A stretch of 5,360 nt of DNA from Planctomycetaceae bacterium UBA6894 (GCA_002451275.1 DKBS01000021.1:1-5360), one strand, 5' to 3'. Counted from the stretch's first letter, positions 1 through 5,360 are shown. Notes: generated by a model not told the origin, from the sequence alone. Numbers and translations: made by a program.

Positions 1-1439
1 AACAGCACGCCCCGCAGGTTGATGTCGATCTGCATGGCCAGCCAGCAGCCGAACAGGCCCCAGTTCCAGCCAGCGAACGGGGGCAGGCCCAACCATTGGA
101 CGGTCTCCCTGCTGAGCCACCAGGCCAGCGGCAGGCGCACCGCGAAAAAACCCACCCAGGTGAACAGCAGCGGAAACCGGGTGTCCCCCGCCCCGCGCAG
201 CGCGCTGGTGAAGATGATGCAACTGGCCAGCATGGGCATGGAAAAGGCCACCAGCCGCAGCACCGGCACCCCCACTTCCACCACTGGGGTCTGCGCCTCG
301 CTGGGGCAGAAAAAGCGGAACATACCCTGCGCGTTGGTGAAGAAAAGCACCCCCATCAAACTCATGGTCACCGCGCCCATGCCGAAGGCGGTCAGACCGC
401 AGCGCATCGCCTCGGCGGGTTGCCTGGCCCCCAGGTTCTGGCCCACCAGCGTGGTGGCCGCAACCCCGAAGGCAGCGCCACTCAGATAGCCCAGCGCCTC
501 CCACCCCAGCGCGATGCCGTGGGCCCCCTTCGACGCGTCATCCAGCAGGTTCACCACCGACAAAAACAAAAGCTGTCCCGCCGCCAGCGACAGGCTGTCC
601 GCCCCCGCCGGCAGACTGACGCGCAACAGCCTGCCCAGCATGGGGAAATCGGGCTTCAGCAGTTTGGGCAGCACCTTCAGGCCGCTGCGGCCATGCCACA
701 GCACCGCCAGCGCCGCCACCGTGCCCAGCGCGTGGCTGAGGCCCGTGCCCCAGGCAATGCCGGCAAAACCCAGGCCCTGCCAGCCTGCCATTCCCCGAAA
801 CCCGATCCAGGCCAAAGGCAGGTTGACCAGCGTGGTTCCCGCCAGAATCCACAACCCTGTGCGGGTGTCCCCCACGCCGGCCAGGCTGGCCACCGCGGTG
901 CTCAGCAGCAACTGAAAGGGCAACAGCGTCAGCGTCACGCTGAGATAGTCGTGAGCGAACTCCAGCGACAGGCCTTCCAGTTGCAGGGCGCCCAAGAGCG
1001 GGCCCAGCCACACCAGTCCCGGCAAGCCCCCAAGCAGCCCCAGCACCACCGCCAGGATCATCGATTGGTGAAAGGCCAGATTGGCGCCGCGGATGTCACG
1101 CGCCCCCACCAGCCGCGACACCAGCGCGGATGCCCCCACACTGGCCAGCACGCCGTAGCAGGATACCACCCACGCCAGGTAGAAGCAGGTGGTTTGCGCC
1201 CCCTGTAGCGCCAGTTGCTTGTCCGGATCCAGGTTGAGCGCATTGCCGGCCAGCCAGCGGTCGGTCTGGTTCACGGTCAGGTGCAGCATTTGCTGCAGCA
1301 GCGCCGGCCACGCCAATCCCAGCACCCGCTTCCAGGCGGGAATGGTCGGGTCAATCCACAGGGAGGGTTCGTTCAAGTGGGCTTCAGCCGCGGCACCTTC
1401 CCGGCTTTCGGCCGCTTCGCTCACGCGACCACCAGCCAT
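1..1439 (-). CDS. MATE-family multidrug/cation antiporter, 3' end cut by window edge
   Basis: This is an inner-membrane efflux transporter that would export cationic or drug-like compounds in exchange for Na+ or H+ (role known for the MATE family; substrate not readable here). I translated the minus strand by hand: the frame is open from 1439 to the left edge, giving 479 codons, and it ends inside the C-terminal motif DINLRGVL. A typical MATE protein has about 450 residues, so only a short tail is missing. A hydrophilic N-terminus (about residues 1-35) is followed by many hydrophobic segments. The two-lobed repeat is visible: LVGARD near residue 111 in lobe one and LVGQNLGA near residue 332 in lobe two, about 221 residues apart. 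SALRGAGDTRFPLL follows in lobe two. No frameshift was seen. The start is uncertain: ATG at 1439 overlaps the upstream S4 gene by 19 bp, whereas in-frame GTG at 1424 would give a GTGA stop/start overlap. Neither has a strong ribosome binding site. The overlap suggests translational coupling with the S4 gene. Confidence 0.9.
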   Translation of the reverse strand, partial: MAGGRVSEAAESREGAAAEAHLNEPSLWIDPTIPAWKRVLGLAWPALLQQMLHLTVNQTDRWLAGNALNLDPDKQLALQGAQTTCFYLAWVVSCYGVLASVGASALVSRLVGARDIRGANLAFHQSMILAVVLGLLGGLPGLVWLGPLLGALQLEGLSLEFAHDYLSVTLTLLPFQLLLSTAVASLAGVGDTRTGLWILAGTTLVNLPLAWIGFRGMAGWQGLGFAGIAWGTGLSHALGTVAALAVLWHGRSGLKVLPKLLKPDFPMLGRLLRVSLPAGADSLSLAAGQLLFLSVVNLLDDASKGAHGIALGWEALGYLSGAAFGVAATTLVGQNLGARQPAEAMRCGLTAFGMGAVTMSLMGVLFFTNAQGMFRFFCPSEAQTPVVEVGVPVLRLVAFSMPMLASCIIFTSALRGAGDTRFPLLFTWVGFFAVRLPLAWWLSRETVQWLGLPPFAGWNWGLFGCWLAMQIDINLRGVL

Positions 1440-1642
1440 GGCTTGCCGCCCACGGGGTGGAATCGGTCACCCGCCTGCAGTTTGCGCCCGGGCCGCATTT
1501 CCACCTCGTTGTTGACCAAAACCCCGCCCTCGCGGATGAGGATCTTGGCCCCGCCGCCGGTATCCGCCATGCCCGAGGCCTTCACCGCCTGCGCCAGCGT
1601 CAGCCCGTTCATCAAACGAATGGTTTCCACCGGGGGATTCAT
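1421..1642 (-). CDS. Small S4-domain RNA-binding protein (YbcJ-like)
   Basis: This small stand-alone S4 domain probably binds structured RNA, perhaps rRNA; the target is unknown. From ATG at 1642 it has 73 residues, close to the usual 70-75 of the YbcJ/RlbA-like family. Characteristic features are an N-terminal helix leading into LAQAVKASGMADTGGGAKI, then IREGGVLVNNEVEMRPGRK, then LQAGDRF. These match the S4 pattern of helix, G-x-A-K, G-x-V-x-V-N, R-x-G-R-K and G-D. An in-frame GTG at 1660 would add six residues. I prefer ATG because the family normally starts close to its strand ahead of the S4 helix, and because GGAG lies upstream of the ATG (12-base gap, longer than ideal) while nothing similar precedes the GTG. 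It is the first gene of a likely two-gene operon with the MATE transporter, whose start lies inside this gene's 3' end. It is divergent from nadA. Confidence 0.85.
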   Translation of the reverse strand: MNPPVETIRLMNGLTLAQAVKASGMADTGGGAKILIREGGVLVNNEVEMRPGRKLQAGDRFHPVGGKPWLVVA

Positions 1643-1664
1643 GGCGAAACGCGGCTCCACTGCG

Positions 1665-1681
1665 GAAAAAATTCAAAAAAA
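1665..1681. other. A-tract in the nadA/S4 intergenic region
   Basis: Two runs of six and seven A (1665-1670 and 1675-1681), separated by TTC plus one base, form the most AT-rich patch in an otherwise very GC-rich window. It lies just upstream of the S4 gene's start codons (in its 5' leader) and about 60-80 bp upstream of the candidate -10 element for nadA. Such tracts often bend DNA or help open promoters, but nothing here proves that role. Confidence 0.35.
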
Positions 1682-1742
1682 GTGCAGGCTCGGCCGGCGT
1701 TTGCCCGACTGTTCGTGGGTGGGGCGCCGCGGGCCGATCCCC

Positions 1743-1749
1743 TATGATA
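1743..1749. promoter_or_regulatory. nadA: Candidate symmetrical -10 element for divergent nadA and S4/MATE transcription
   Basis: The plus strand carries TATGAT at 1743-1748 and the minus strand reads TATCAT from 1749 to 1744. Each matches five of six bases of the TATAAT consensus, and together they form the palindrome TATGATA. The element lies 48 bp upstream of the nadA ATG and about 100 bp upstream of the S4 start, in a divergent intergenic region. I found no convincing -35 hexamer at 16-18 bp spacing on either strand, so the call rests on the -10 match, the position and the GC-rich surroundings. It is flanked by CCCCT at 1739-1743 and AGGGG at 1756-1760, a weak inverted repeat. Confidence 0.35.
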
Positions 1750-1786
1750 ACAGGAAGGGGTCCGACCACGGGGGAACCCCAAGTCC

Positions 1787-1790
1787 GAGG
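1787..1790 (+). promoter_or_regulatory. nadA: Ribosome binding site that fixes the nadA start
   Basis: GAGG ends six bases before the ATG at 1797. This site decides the start, because the same reading frame stays open far upstream (back to 1215) across the divergent S4 and MATE genes. The extra 194 codons there show no quinolinate synthase similarity and are antisense to real genes. Confidence 0.7.
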
Positions 1791-1796
1791 TGCGTT

Positions 1797-2759
1797 ATGG
1801 CAGCGGTTGCGGAAGCCAACAAATCGAGGGTGGCCACCGATGTGGTGGCCGAGATCCAGGCACTGAAGAAAAAGCAGGACGCGGTCATCCTGGCGCACTA
1901 TTACCAGCAGGGTGAGATCCAGGCGCTGGCAGACATCACCGGCGACAGCCTGCACCTGGCGCGTGAGGCCACCAAGGTCCACAAAAAGGTCATCGTCTTC
2001 TGCGGCGTCCACTTCATGGCCGAGACCGCCAAGATCCTCAACCCCACCCGCACGGTGGTGGTTCCCGACCTGAAGGCAGGCTGCAGCCTGGCCGACAGTT
2101 GCCCCGCCCCGCGCCTGGCCCGCTACCAGGAGATGCTGCGCGAGAACGGCCGCGTGTTCGAGACGGTCACCTACATCAACAGCACCGCCGCCACCAAGGC
2201 CCTGTGCGATTGGGTGGTCACCTCGGGCAACGCGCGCGAGATCATCGACCGCATCCCCAAGGACAAGGAGATTCTGTTCGTGCCCGACCGGCACCTGGGC
2301 CAGTACCTGCGCGAGGTGACCGGCCGCCCCATGATCCTGTGGGACGGCGCCTGCATGGTGCATGAGATCTTCAGCGTGGGAGCCCTGCTCGAGCTGAAAA
2401 AGAAAATCCCCGGCTCCGTCACCGTGGCCCACCCCGAATGCCCCGCCAACATTCTGGCCCACAGCGACTTCATCGGCGGCACCGAGGCGATCATCCGCCA
2501 TGTGGGGAGCTCCGAGAAGCCCACCGACTTTTTGGTGGCGACCGAGCCGCACATGATCTGGCAACTGGAGCACCGTTTCCCCCGCCACCGCTACCACACG
2601 GTGCCGGGCATCACCTGCGCCTGCAACGACTGCCCCCACATGGCGCTCAACACGCTGGAAAAGGTGCGCGACTGCATGGCGACGCTATCGCCCGAGATCA
2701 CCTGGCAGCCCTACTTCGACAAGGCCGGCGAGGTGCTGCGCAAGAGCCTGCTCCAGTGA
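1797..2759 (+). CDS. nadA: Quinolinate synthase NadA (4Fe-4S enzyme of NAD biosynthesis)
   Basis: NadA condenses iminoaspartate with dihydroxyacetone phosphate to make quinolinate, the second step of de novo NAD synthesis from aspartate, in the cytoplasm. The 320-residue length fits the compact NadA class (about 300-350 residues). Visible motifs in order: ILAHYYQ at 31-37, GDSL at 49-52, CGVHFMAETAKILNP at 69-83, DLKAGCSLADSC at 91-102, YINSTAATKA at 126-135, FVPDRHLGQY at 171-180, WDGACMVHE at 192-200, HPEC at 222-225, TEPHMIWQLE near 259-268, and CACNDCPHMALNTLEKV at 284-300. Three conserved cysteines should hold the 4Fe-4S cluster: Cys96, the Cys in WDGAC, and Cys289 before PHM, by analogy with known NadA structures. 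nadB and nadC are not in the window, so they lie elsewhere or aspartate dehydrogenase supplies iminoaspartate. A CBM9-like gene follows after 16 bp and is probably cotranscribed. Confidence 0.97.
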   Translation: MAAVAEANKSRVATDVVAEIQALKKKQDAVILAHYYQQGEIQALADITGDSLHLAREATKVHKKVIVFCGVHFMAETAKILNPTRTVVVPDLKAGCSLADSCPAPRLARYQEMLRENGRVFETVTYINSTAATKALCDWVVTSGNAREIIDRIPKDKEILFVPDRHLGQYLREVTGRPMILWDGACMVHEIFSVGALLELKKKIPGSVTVAHPECPANILAHSDFIGGTEAIIRHVGSSEKPTDFLVATEPHMIWQLEHRFPRHRYHTVPGITCACNDCPHMALNTLEKVRDCMATLSPEITWQPYFDKAGEVLRKSLLQ

Positions 2760-2775
2760 GCCCGGAGACCGTCTG

Positions 2776-3567
2776 ATGTCCCTCATCGCCGGGGCCCTGC
2801 TGATCCAGACCCGCGTGCCATGCTGGCATGTGGCCGATCTGGCACAGCGCATGAAAAAGGGCACCCCTCTGCCTGATGGCTGCACGCTGCGGCCTTTCAC
2901 CGCCATGGGCCAACCCGGTTGCCCGGTGACGGTGCAAACAGGCTGGTCCCCCGCGGGGCTGGGCATCGTGGTGGAGGTGACAGGCAAGGCCAAGCCACCC
3001 GAGGGAGACGCGACGCGCCCGCATCTGGCCGACGGCGTGTCGCTATGGATCAACACCCGCGGCGGCCTCAGCGGCAAACGGGCCAACGCCTACTGCCACC
3101 TGCTGCACCTGCTGCCTGTGGGGGGCGGTTCCGACAAGACCGAGCCGGTCCTCTGCCAGGGCAAAATCCCCCGCGCGCTGGAGGAAGCACCGGCCATCCC
3201 CACCAGCAAGATCATTTTCCGCTCCCGCATGGAACGCGGCGGTTACACCCTTTCCGCATTGATCCCGCAGGATGCGCTGCACGGCTTCGACACCGAGGAA
3301 AACCGCACGCTGGCATTCCAGGTGAAAGTGCAGGACTCCGAGCGCGGGGCGCTGGTCACCTGCGCCGACCTGGAAGTGAATTTCGAGGAGGATCCCTCGT
3401 GGTGGGACCGGCTCATCCTGCGGGATGAGCCCCCGCCTGGCGAACCCGGCTCAATCACTGACCCGAAGATGGCCAAGAAGCCCAATGGCGTGGTGGACCC
3501 GTTCGACGATGAGCCTCCCGCAAAGCCCGCCCGCAGGGGCCGCCGCAAGGCAGGTGAGAACGGGTGA
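2776..3567 (+). CDS. Uncharacterised CBM9/DOMON-like protein with a disordered C-terminal tail
   Basis: The function is unknown. The 263-residue protein resembles the carbohydrate-binding module 9 / DOMON-like beta-sandwich fold: GLGIVVEVTG at 61-70, DGVSLWINTRGG at 86-97, a central KIPRA (130-134), GGYTLSALIPQDALHGFD at 155-172, and LAFQVKVQDSERG at 179-191. The order 'DGV...NTR, GYTL..IP...L.GF, F.V.V.D' is what suggests CBM9. No signal peptide or membrane helix is evident, so it is probably cytoplasmic, which is unusual for a sugar-binding module. The fold seems to end near DPSWWDRLIL (206-215). The remaining 48 residues are rich in Pro, Asp, Lys and Arg, look disordered, and end in a basic PARRGRRKAG stretch. 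The start at ATG 2776 has GGAG at 2764-2767, 8 bases upstream, and is 16 bp from the nadA stop. The last 38 codons (from Ser226) overlap the convergent ATP-grasp gene. The fold assignment is inference from pattern and would need a profile search. Confidence 0.85.
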   Translation: MSLIAGALLIQTRVPCWHVADLAQRMKKGTPLPDGCTLRPFTAMGQPGCPVTVQTGWSPAGLGIVVEVTGKAKPPEGDATRPHLADGVSLWINTRGGLSGKRANAYCHLLHLLPVGGGSDKTEPVLCQGKIPRALEEAPAIPTSKIIFRSRMERGGYTLSALIPQDALHGFDTEENRTLAFQVKVQDSERGALVTCADLEVNFEEDPSWWDRLILRDEPPPGEPGSITDPKMAKKPNGVVDPFDDEPPAKPARRGRRKAGENG

Positions 3568-4581
3568 TCCCGCGGGGATTTTCTCCCCCGCCGCCGGCAC
3601 ATCCGCCCAGGCCTCGCCATCCACCGGCCAGCCTGCTGGGAATTCCAGATCCGCCGGGGCGAACAAAATCGCCTTGGCCACCGTTCGCGCCGGCGGCAAA
3701 AGCTTTTCAGGTCGGCGCCCCGCGCCGCACCCCCACCGGTGCCAGTTCCAGGCCGAAAAGCCCCCTGCCCGCTCCAACACCTCCACACTGGCCGGCCAGC
3801 GCGGGTTAATCTCAATCGCCCACGCGGTGTCGCCCTCCAGGATGAGATCCACACCCACCACACCACGAAGGCCCATGGCAACCAGCGCTCGCCCCATGCG
3901 TCCCATCTGTTCCTGAAGCCCCCTGGATATTTCCAGGGGCCCGATGCTGCCGCAGTAGCCAAAACCACGGGCATATAGCCACGGCTGGCCCACCCACTGT
4001 TCGGTCACGCCGAGAAGTTGGGCCTCTCCCACACCCACCGCGAAAACCGCCGCGGCGCATAAACCAGCCACCCTGCGCTGGGCAAAATAACGCCAGGGTG
4101 AAACAGCTTCATCCACCGGCCAGAACTGCACACCACGCCCGGCCGCGCTGCGGTAGGGCTTACGCATCCAGCCTGATTCCTCCCCGGCGGGAGGCCGAAC
4201 CGCGCAGTCGGGAACAGCAACACCGGCCTGACGCAGGTGTTTACCCCAGCGTTGGGGGTAGCGGGCCTCGCGCAACGCCCTGCCGCCGTTTCCCCACAGG
4301 GGCGCCCTCCCAGCCAAACGGCTCACCAAACCGGGGTGGTTCTCCAGCCCCCCGCCGTAGGCCCACGGGATCCCTTCGGGGAGCAGGCTTTGCAACTCAT
4401 CCGGCGGCCAGTCCGCCAAGCGCCGGGCAGTAACCCCGGGCAAGGCGAGCAAGTCGGTGTCGGTAAACAAATCCAGGCAGAGCGGACGCTCCCCGGCGCG
4501 CACCGCGCTCCACGCCATGGCGCGGGTGCTGGCGCCCACCAGAGTAACCGAGGGTGTTCGGGCTGAATCCATCCCATCCAT
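3451..4581 (-). CDS. ATP-grasp domain protein, probable ligase of unknown substrate
   Basis: ATP-grasp enzymes couple a carboxylate to an amine or thiol through an acylphosphate, using ATP and Mg2+. From ATG 4581 the protein has 376 residues. The N-terminus carries a nucleotide-fold-like strand, VTLVGASTRAMAWSAVRAG (12-30), followed by CLDLFTDTDL. ATP-grasp hallmarks follow: WMRKPYRSAAGRGV (138-151) with an ATP-contacting lysine (Lys141) and a glycine-containing loop, then GVVGVDLI (240-247), then AIEINPRWPASVEVLERA (255-272), where Glu257 and Asn259 should bind Mg2+. The C-terminal lobe has WADVPAAGEKIPAGSPVLTCLA (325-346). Relatives occur in planctomycetes and, as I recall, in gene sets for tetrahydromethanopterin-linked C1 metabolism, but this context does not show such a pathway. 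An in-frame ATG at 4572 is an alternative start; both follow a G-rich stretch. The longer open frame upstream to 4758 runs into the divergent gene and is rejected. The final 38 codons and the stop overlap the CBM9-like gene by 117 bp. Confidence 0.85.
   Translation of the reverse strand: MDGMDSARTPSVTLVGASTRAMAWSAVRAGERPLCLDLFTDTDLLALPGVTARRLADWPPDELQSLLPEGIPWAYGGGLENHPGLVSRLAGRAPLWGNGGRALREARYPQRWGKHLRQAGVAVPDCAVRPPAGEESGWMRKPYRSAAGRGVQFWPVDEAVSPWRYFAQRRVAGLCAAAVFAVGVGEAQLLGVTEQWVGQPWLYARGFGYCGSIGPLEISRGLQEQMGRMGRALVAMGLRGVVGVDLILEGDTAWAIEINPRWPASVEVLERAGGFSAWNWHRWGCGAGRRPEKLLPPARTVAKAILFAPADLEFPAGWPVDGEAWADVPAAGEKIPAGSPVLTCLAAAPAGGLCGRLIVERVHHAIGLLGHLRVSD
3567..3582 (+). terminator. Weak candidate terminator hairpin after the CBM9-like stop
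   Basis: ATCCC at 3567-3571, a GCG loop, and GGGAT at 3575-3579 form a five-base-pair stem, followed by TTTC (four T in all at 3579-3582). It starts on the last base of the CBM9-like stop codon, which is the right place to end the nadA transcript. The stem is short and the T run brief, and on the other strand these bases code for a conserved-looking part of the ATP-grasp protein, so chance is possible. Confidence 0.25.
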
Positions 4582-4592
4582 CACCCCAGTGT

Positions 4593-4607
4593 GGCACAGG
4601 TTGTGCC
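4593..4607. promoter_or_regulatory. 15-bp palindrome, candidate operator in divergent region
   Basis: GGCACA and TGTGCC form a perfect six-base inverted repeat around a three-base centre. It sits between the divergent ATP-grasp start (4581) and the PVC-type gene start (4655), 12 bp upstream of the former and 48 bp upstream of the latter. Its right half overlaps the best -35-like hexamer found (TTGTGC, 4601-4606). The size and place suit a dimeric repressor, but no known regulator consensus is recognised. Confidence 0.3.
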
Positions 4608-4627
4608 CCCCGCCAAACAGGGATACT
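4601..4627 (+). promoter_or_regulatory. Weak candidate promoter for the PVC-type secreted protein gene
   Basis: TTGTGC at 4601-4606 resembles a -35 box and GATACT at 4622-4627 matches four of six bases of TATAAT. The spacer is 15 bp, shorter than the ideal 17, so this is a weak match placed mainly by its location in the 73-bp divergent gap. Confidence 0.2.
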
Positions 4628-4629
4628 CT

Positions 4630-4640
4630 CGGGTTACCCG
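4630..4640. repeat. 11-bp palindrome CGGGT-T-ACCCG
   Basis: A perfect five-base inverted repeat with a single central base lies between the candidate -10 (4622-4627) and the ribosome binding site (4645-4649) of the downstream gene. The one-base centre makes an RNA hairpin unlikely, so a protein-binding site on DNA is the more natural reading. A palindrome this short could arise by chance in GC-rich DNA. Confidence 0.25.
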
Positions 4641-4644
4641 CCTT

Positions 4645-4649
4645 GGAGG
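4645..4649 (+). promoter_or_regulatory. Ribosome binding site that fixes the PVC-type gene start
   Basis: GGAGG, the strongest Shine-Dalgarno match in the window, ends five bases before ATG 4655. It supports that ATG over the in-frame TTG at 4643 and GTG at 4649, which would lie before or within the site. Confidence 0.75.
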
Positions 4650-4654
4650 TGCCT

Positions 4655-5360
4655 ATGGCCGTCTTGCCGCTACTGCTCCCGTTTGCATTGTTGCCCACCG
4701 CCCAGGACCTGAAGCCCGCCGTCGGCCCGCTCAGCCCCGCCGAGGCGGAAAAAACCATGGTGGTCGCCCCCGGGCTGGCTCTGCGGCTGATCGCCAGCGA
4801 GCCGGAGGTGATCGACCCGGTCTGCGCCGCGTTCGATGAGCACGGCCGGCTCTACGCCGCCGAGATGCGCGGCTACCCTAATGGCGGCGTGGGCACGGGC
4901 GACATCACCAGCGGTCGCATCCGCCTGCTCACCGACGACGACCGCGACGGCAAGTACGAGAAGTCGGTCATTTTTGCCGAAGGTCTGCGCTTCCCCATGG
5001 GCCTGCTGCCCTGGCGCGGGGGCCTGCTGGTGGCGCAGGCCCCCGAGATCCTTTACCTGAAGGATGACAACAACGACGGCAAGGCCGACACCCAAAAGAC
5101 CCTCTATGTCGGCTTCGCCCTGCCCAACATCCAGCAACTGGTCAACACCCTGACCCTGGGTCTGGATGGCCGCGTGCACGCGATGGTGGGCGGCGCTGGC
5201 GGCGATATTCGCTGCCCCGAGGTGCCCGGGTTCCAGCTTTCCCTCCGCGGCCGGGCCTGCTCCTTCGACCCCGACCGGCCCGGCAGCCTGCGCGCTGAAA
5301 CCGGCGGGGGCCAATATGGTTTGGCCGCCGATCGCTTCGGCCACTGGTTCACCAACACCA
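4655..5360 (+). CDS. Secreted PVC-type membrane-bound dehydrogenase-like protein, 3' end cut by window edge
   Basis: Only the first 235 codons are present. The protein matches the N-terminal beta-propeller-like domain of the large planctomycete/verrucomicrobial family (TIGR02604-like), whose full members often reach about 1000 residues with HEAT repeats and a C-terminal haem-binding CxxCH. Those later parts lie outside the window. Residues 1-16 (MAVLPLLLPFALLPTA) form a short hydrophobic export signal with likely cleavage before QDL; it lacks the usual positive charge near the start. Family features follow: MVVAPGLALRLIASEPEVIDPV (35-56), FDEHGRLYAAEMRGYP (60-75), then two Asp-rich loops, DDDRDG (94-99) and DDNNDG (137-142), that look like calcium-binding loops, and LTLGLDGRVHAMVGG (166-180). 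A role in oxidising a sugar or alcohol outside the cytoplasm is often assumed for the family but unproven. It is divergent from the ATP-grasp gene with a 73-bp gap. Confidence 0.9.
   Translation, partial: MAVLPLLLPFALLPTAQDLKPAVGPLSPAEAEKTMVVAPGLALRLIASEPEVIDPVCAAFDEHGRLYAAEMRGYPNGGVGTGDITSGRIRLLTDDDRDGKYEKSVIFAEGLRFPMGLLPWRGGLLVAQAPEILYLKDDNNDGKADTQKTLYVGFALPNIQQLVNTLTLGLDGRVHAMVGGAGGDIRCPEVPGFQLSLRGRACSFDPDRPGSLRAETGGGQYGLAADRFGHWFTNT

Noticed and set aside
96..1208. Plus-strand open frame of 370 codons
   Set aside because: It is antisense to the well-supported MATE transporter. Its product is a Gln/His/Arg/Pro-rich string typical of the reverse strand of GC-rich membrane protein genes.
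1664..1681. A/T-rich tract as a rho-independent terminator
   Set aside because: The T run on the minus strand lies upstream of the S4 start, not after a gene, and no GC-rich stem precedes it.
1757..1780. Inverted repeat GGGGT / ACCCC in the nadA leader as a riboswitch or attenuator
   Set aside because: Only five base pairs around a 14-base loop, with no conserved riboswitch core and no T run. No NrtR-like or NiaR-like NAD operator was recognised either.
1215..1796. N-terminal extension of the nadA frame by 194 codons
   Set aside because: It crosses the divergent S4 and MATE genes, has no NadA-like content, and a good ribosome binding site precedes ATG 1797.
1467..2639. Minus-strand open frame of 390 codons
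   Set aside because: It lies opposite nadA and the S4 gene and gives a Gly/His/Val/Asp-rich product with no recognisable motif. nadA is beyond doubt, so this is a shadow of GC-rich coding.
3243..3974. Minus-strand open frame of 243 codons
   Set aside because: It is out of frame with the ATP-grasp gene and antisense to the CBM9-like gene. Its product is Trp/Arg/Ser-rich with no domain pattern.
4582..4758. N-terminal extension of the ATP-grasp frame up to 4758
   Set aside because: It would overlap the promoter region and signal peptide of the divergent PVC-type gene. The family-like sequence begins at VTLVGASTR, soon after ATG 4581.

Overview
The window reads as a stretch of ordinary chromosome from a high-GC planctomycete, possibly of the Gemmata/Isosphaera type. 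The strongest taxonomic sign is the truncated gene at the right edge. Its protein matches the N-terminal domain of the large secreted 'PVC-type membrane-bound dehydrogenase' family (TIGR02604-like), which is strongly enriched in Planctomycetes and Verrucomicrobia. The cytoplasmic CBM9-like protein and the ATP-grasp protein also look like planctomycete families. No tRNA, rRNA, CRISPR array, insertion sequence or phage gene was seen. The exact genus cannot be read from the sequence.

Layout from left to right. (1) On the minus strand, a short S4-domain RNA-binding protein gene (stop at 1421) is followed by a MATE-family efflux transporter gene. The two overlap, and the transporter runs off the left edge just short of its C-terminus. 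(2) A divergent intergenic region of about 150 bp (1643-1796) holds an A-tract and a symmetrical TATGATA element that could serve as a -10 box in both directions. (3) On the plus strand, nadA (quinolinate synthase, complete, 320 aa) is followed after 16 bp by an uncharacterised CBM9/DOMON-like protein of 263 aa, probably in one transcript. (4) On the minus strand, a 376-aa ATP-grasp protein converges on the CBM9-like gene, and their 3' ends overlap by 117 bp. (5) A divergent region of 73 bp (4582-4654) holds two short palindromes. (6) On the plus strand, the first 235 codons of the secreted PVC-type dehydrogenase-like protein reach the right edge.

The genes do not form one obvious pathway. 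nadA supplies quinolinate for de novo NAD synthesis, but no nadB or nadC is present here. The S4/MATE pair looks like a small operon. The CBM9-like and ATP-grasp genes have no role that can be assigned from sequence alone. No previously undescribed multi-gene system is evident. The points most worth a second look are the long in-register antisense overlap between the CBM9-like and ATP-grasp genes, the symmetrical -10 element between S4 and nadA, the paired palindromes in the second divergent region, and the unexplained nadA/CBM9-like pairing. Only about 150 bp and 73 bp of the window lie outside genes.
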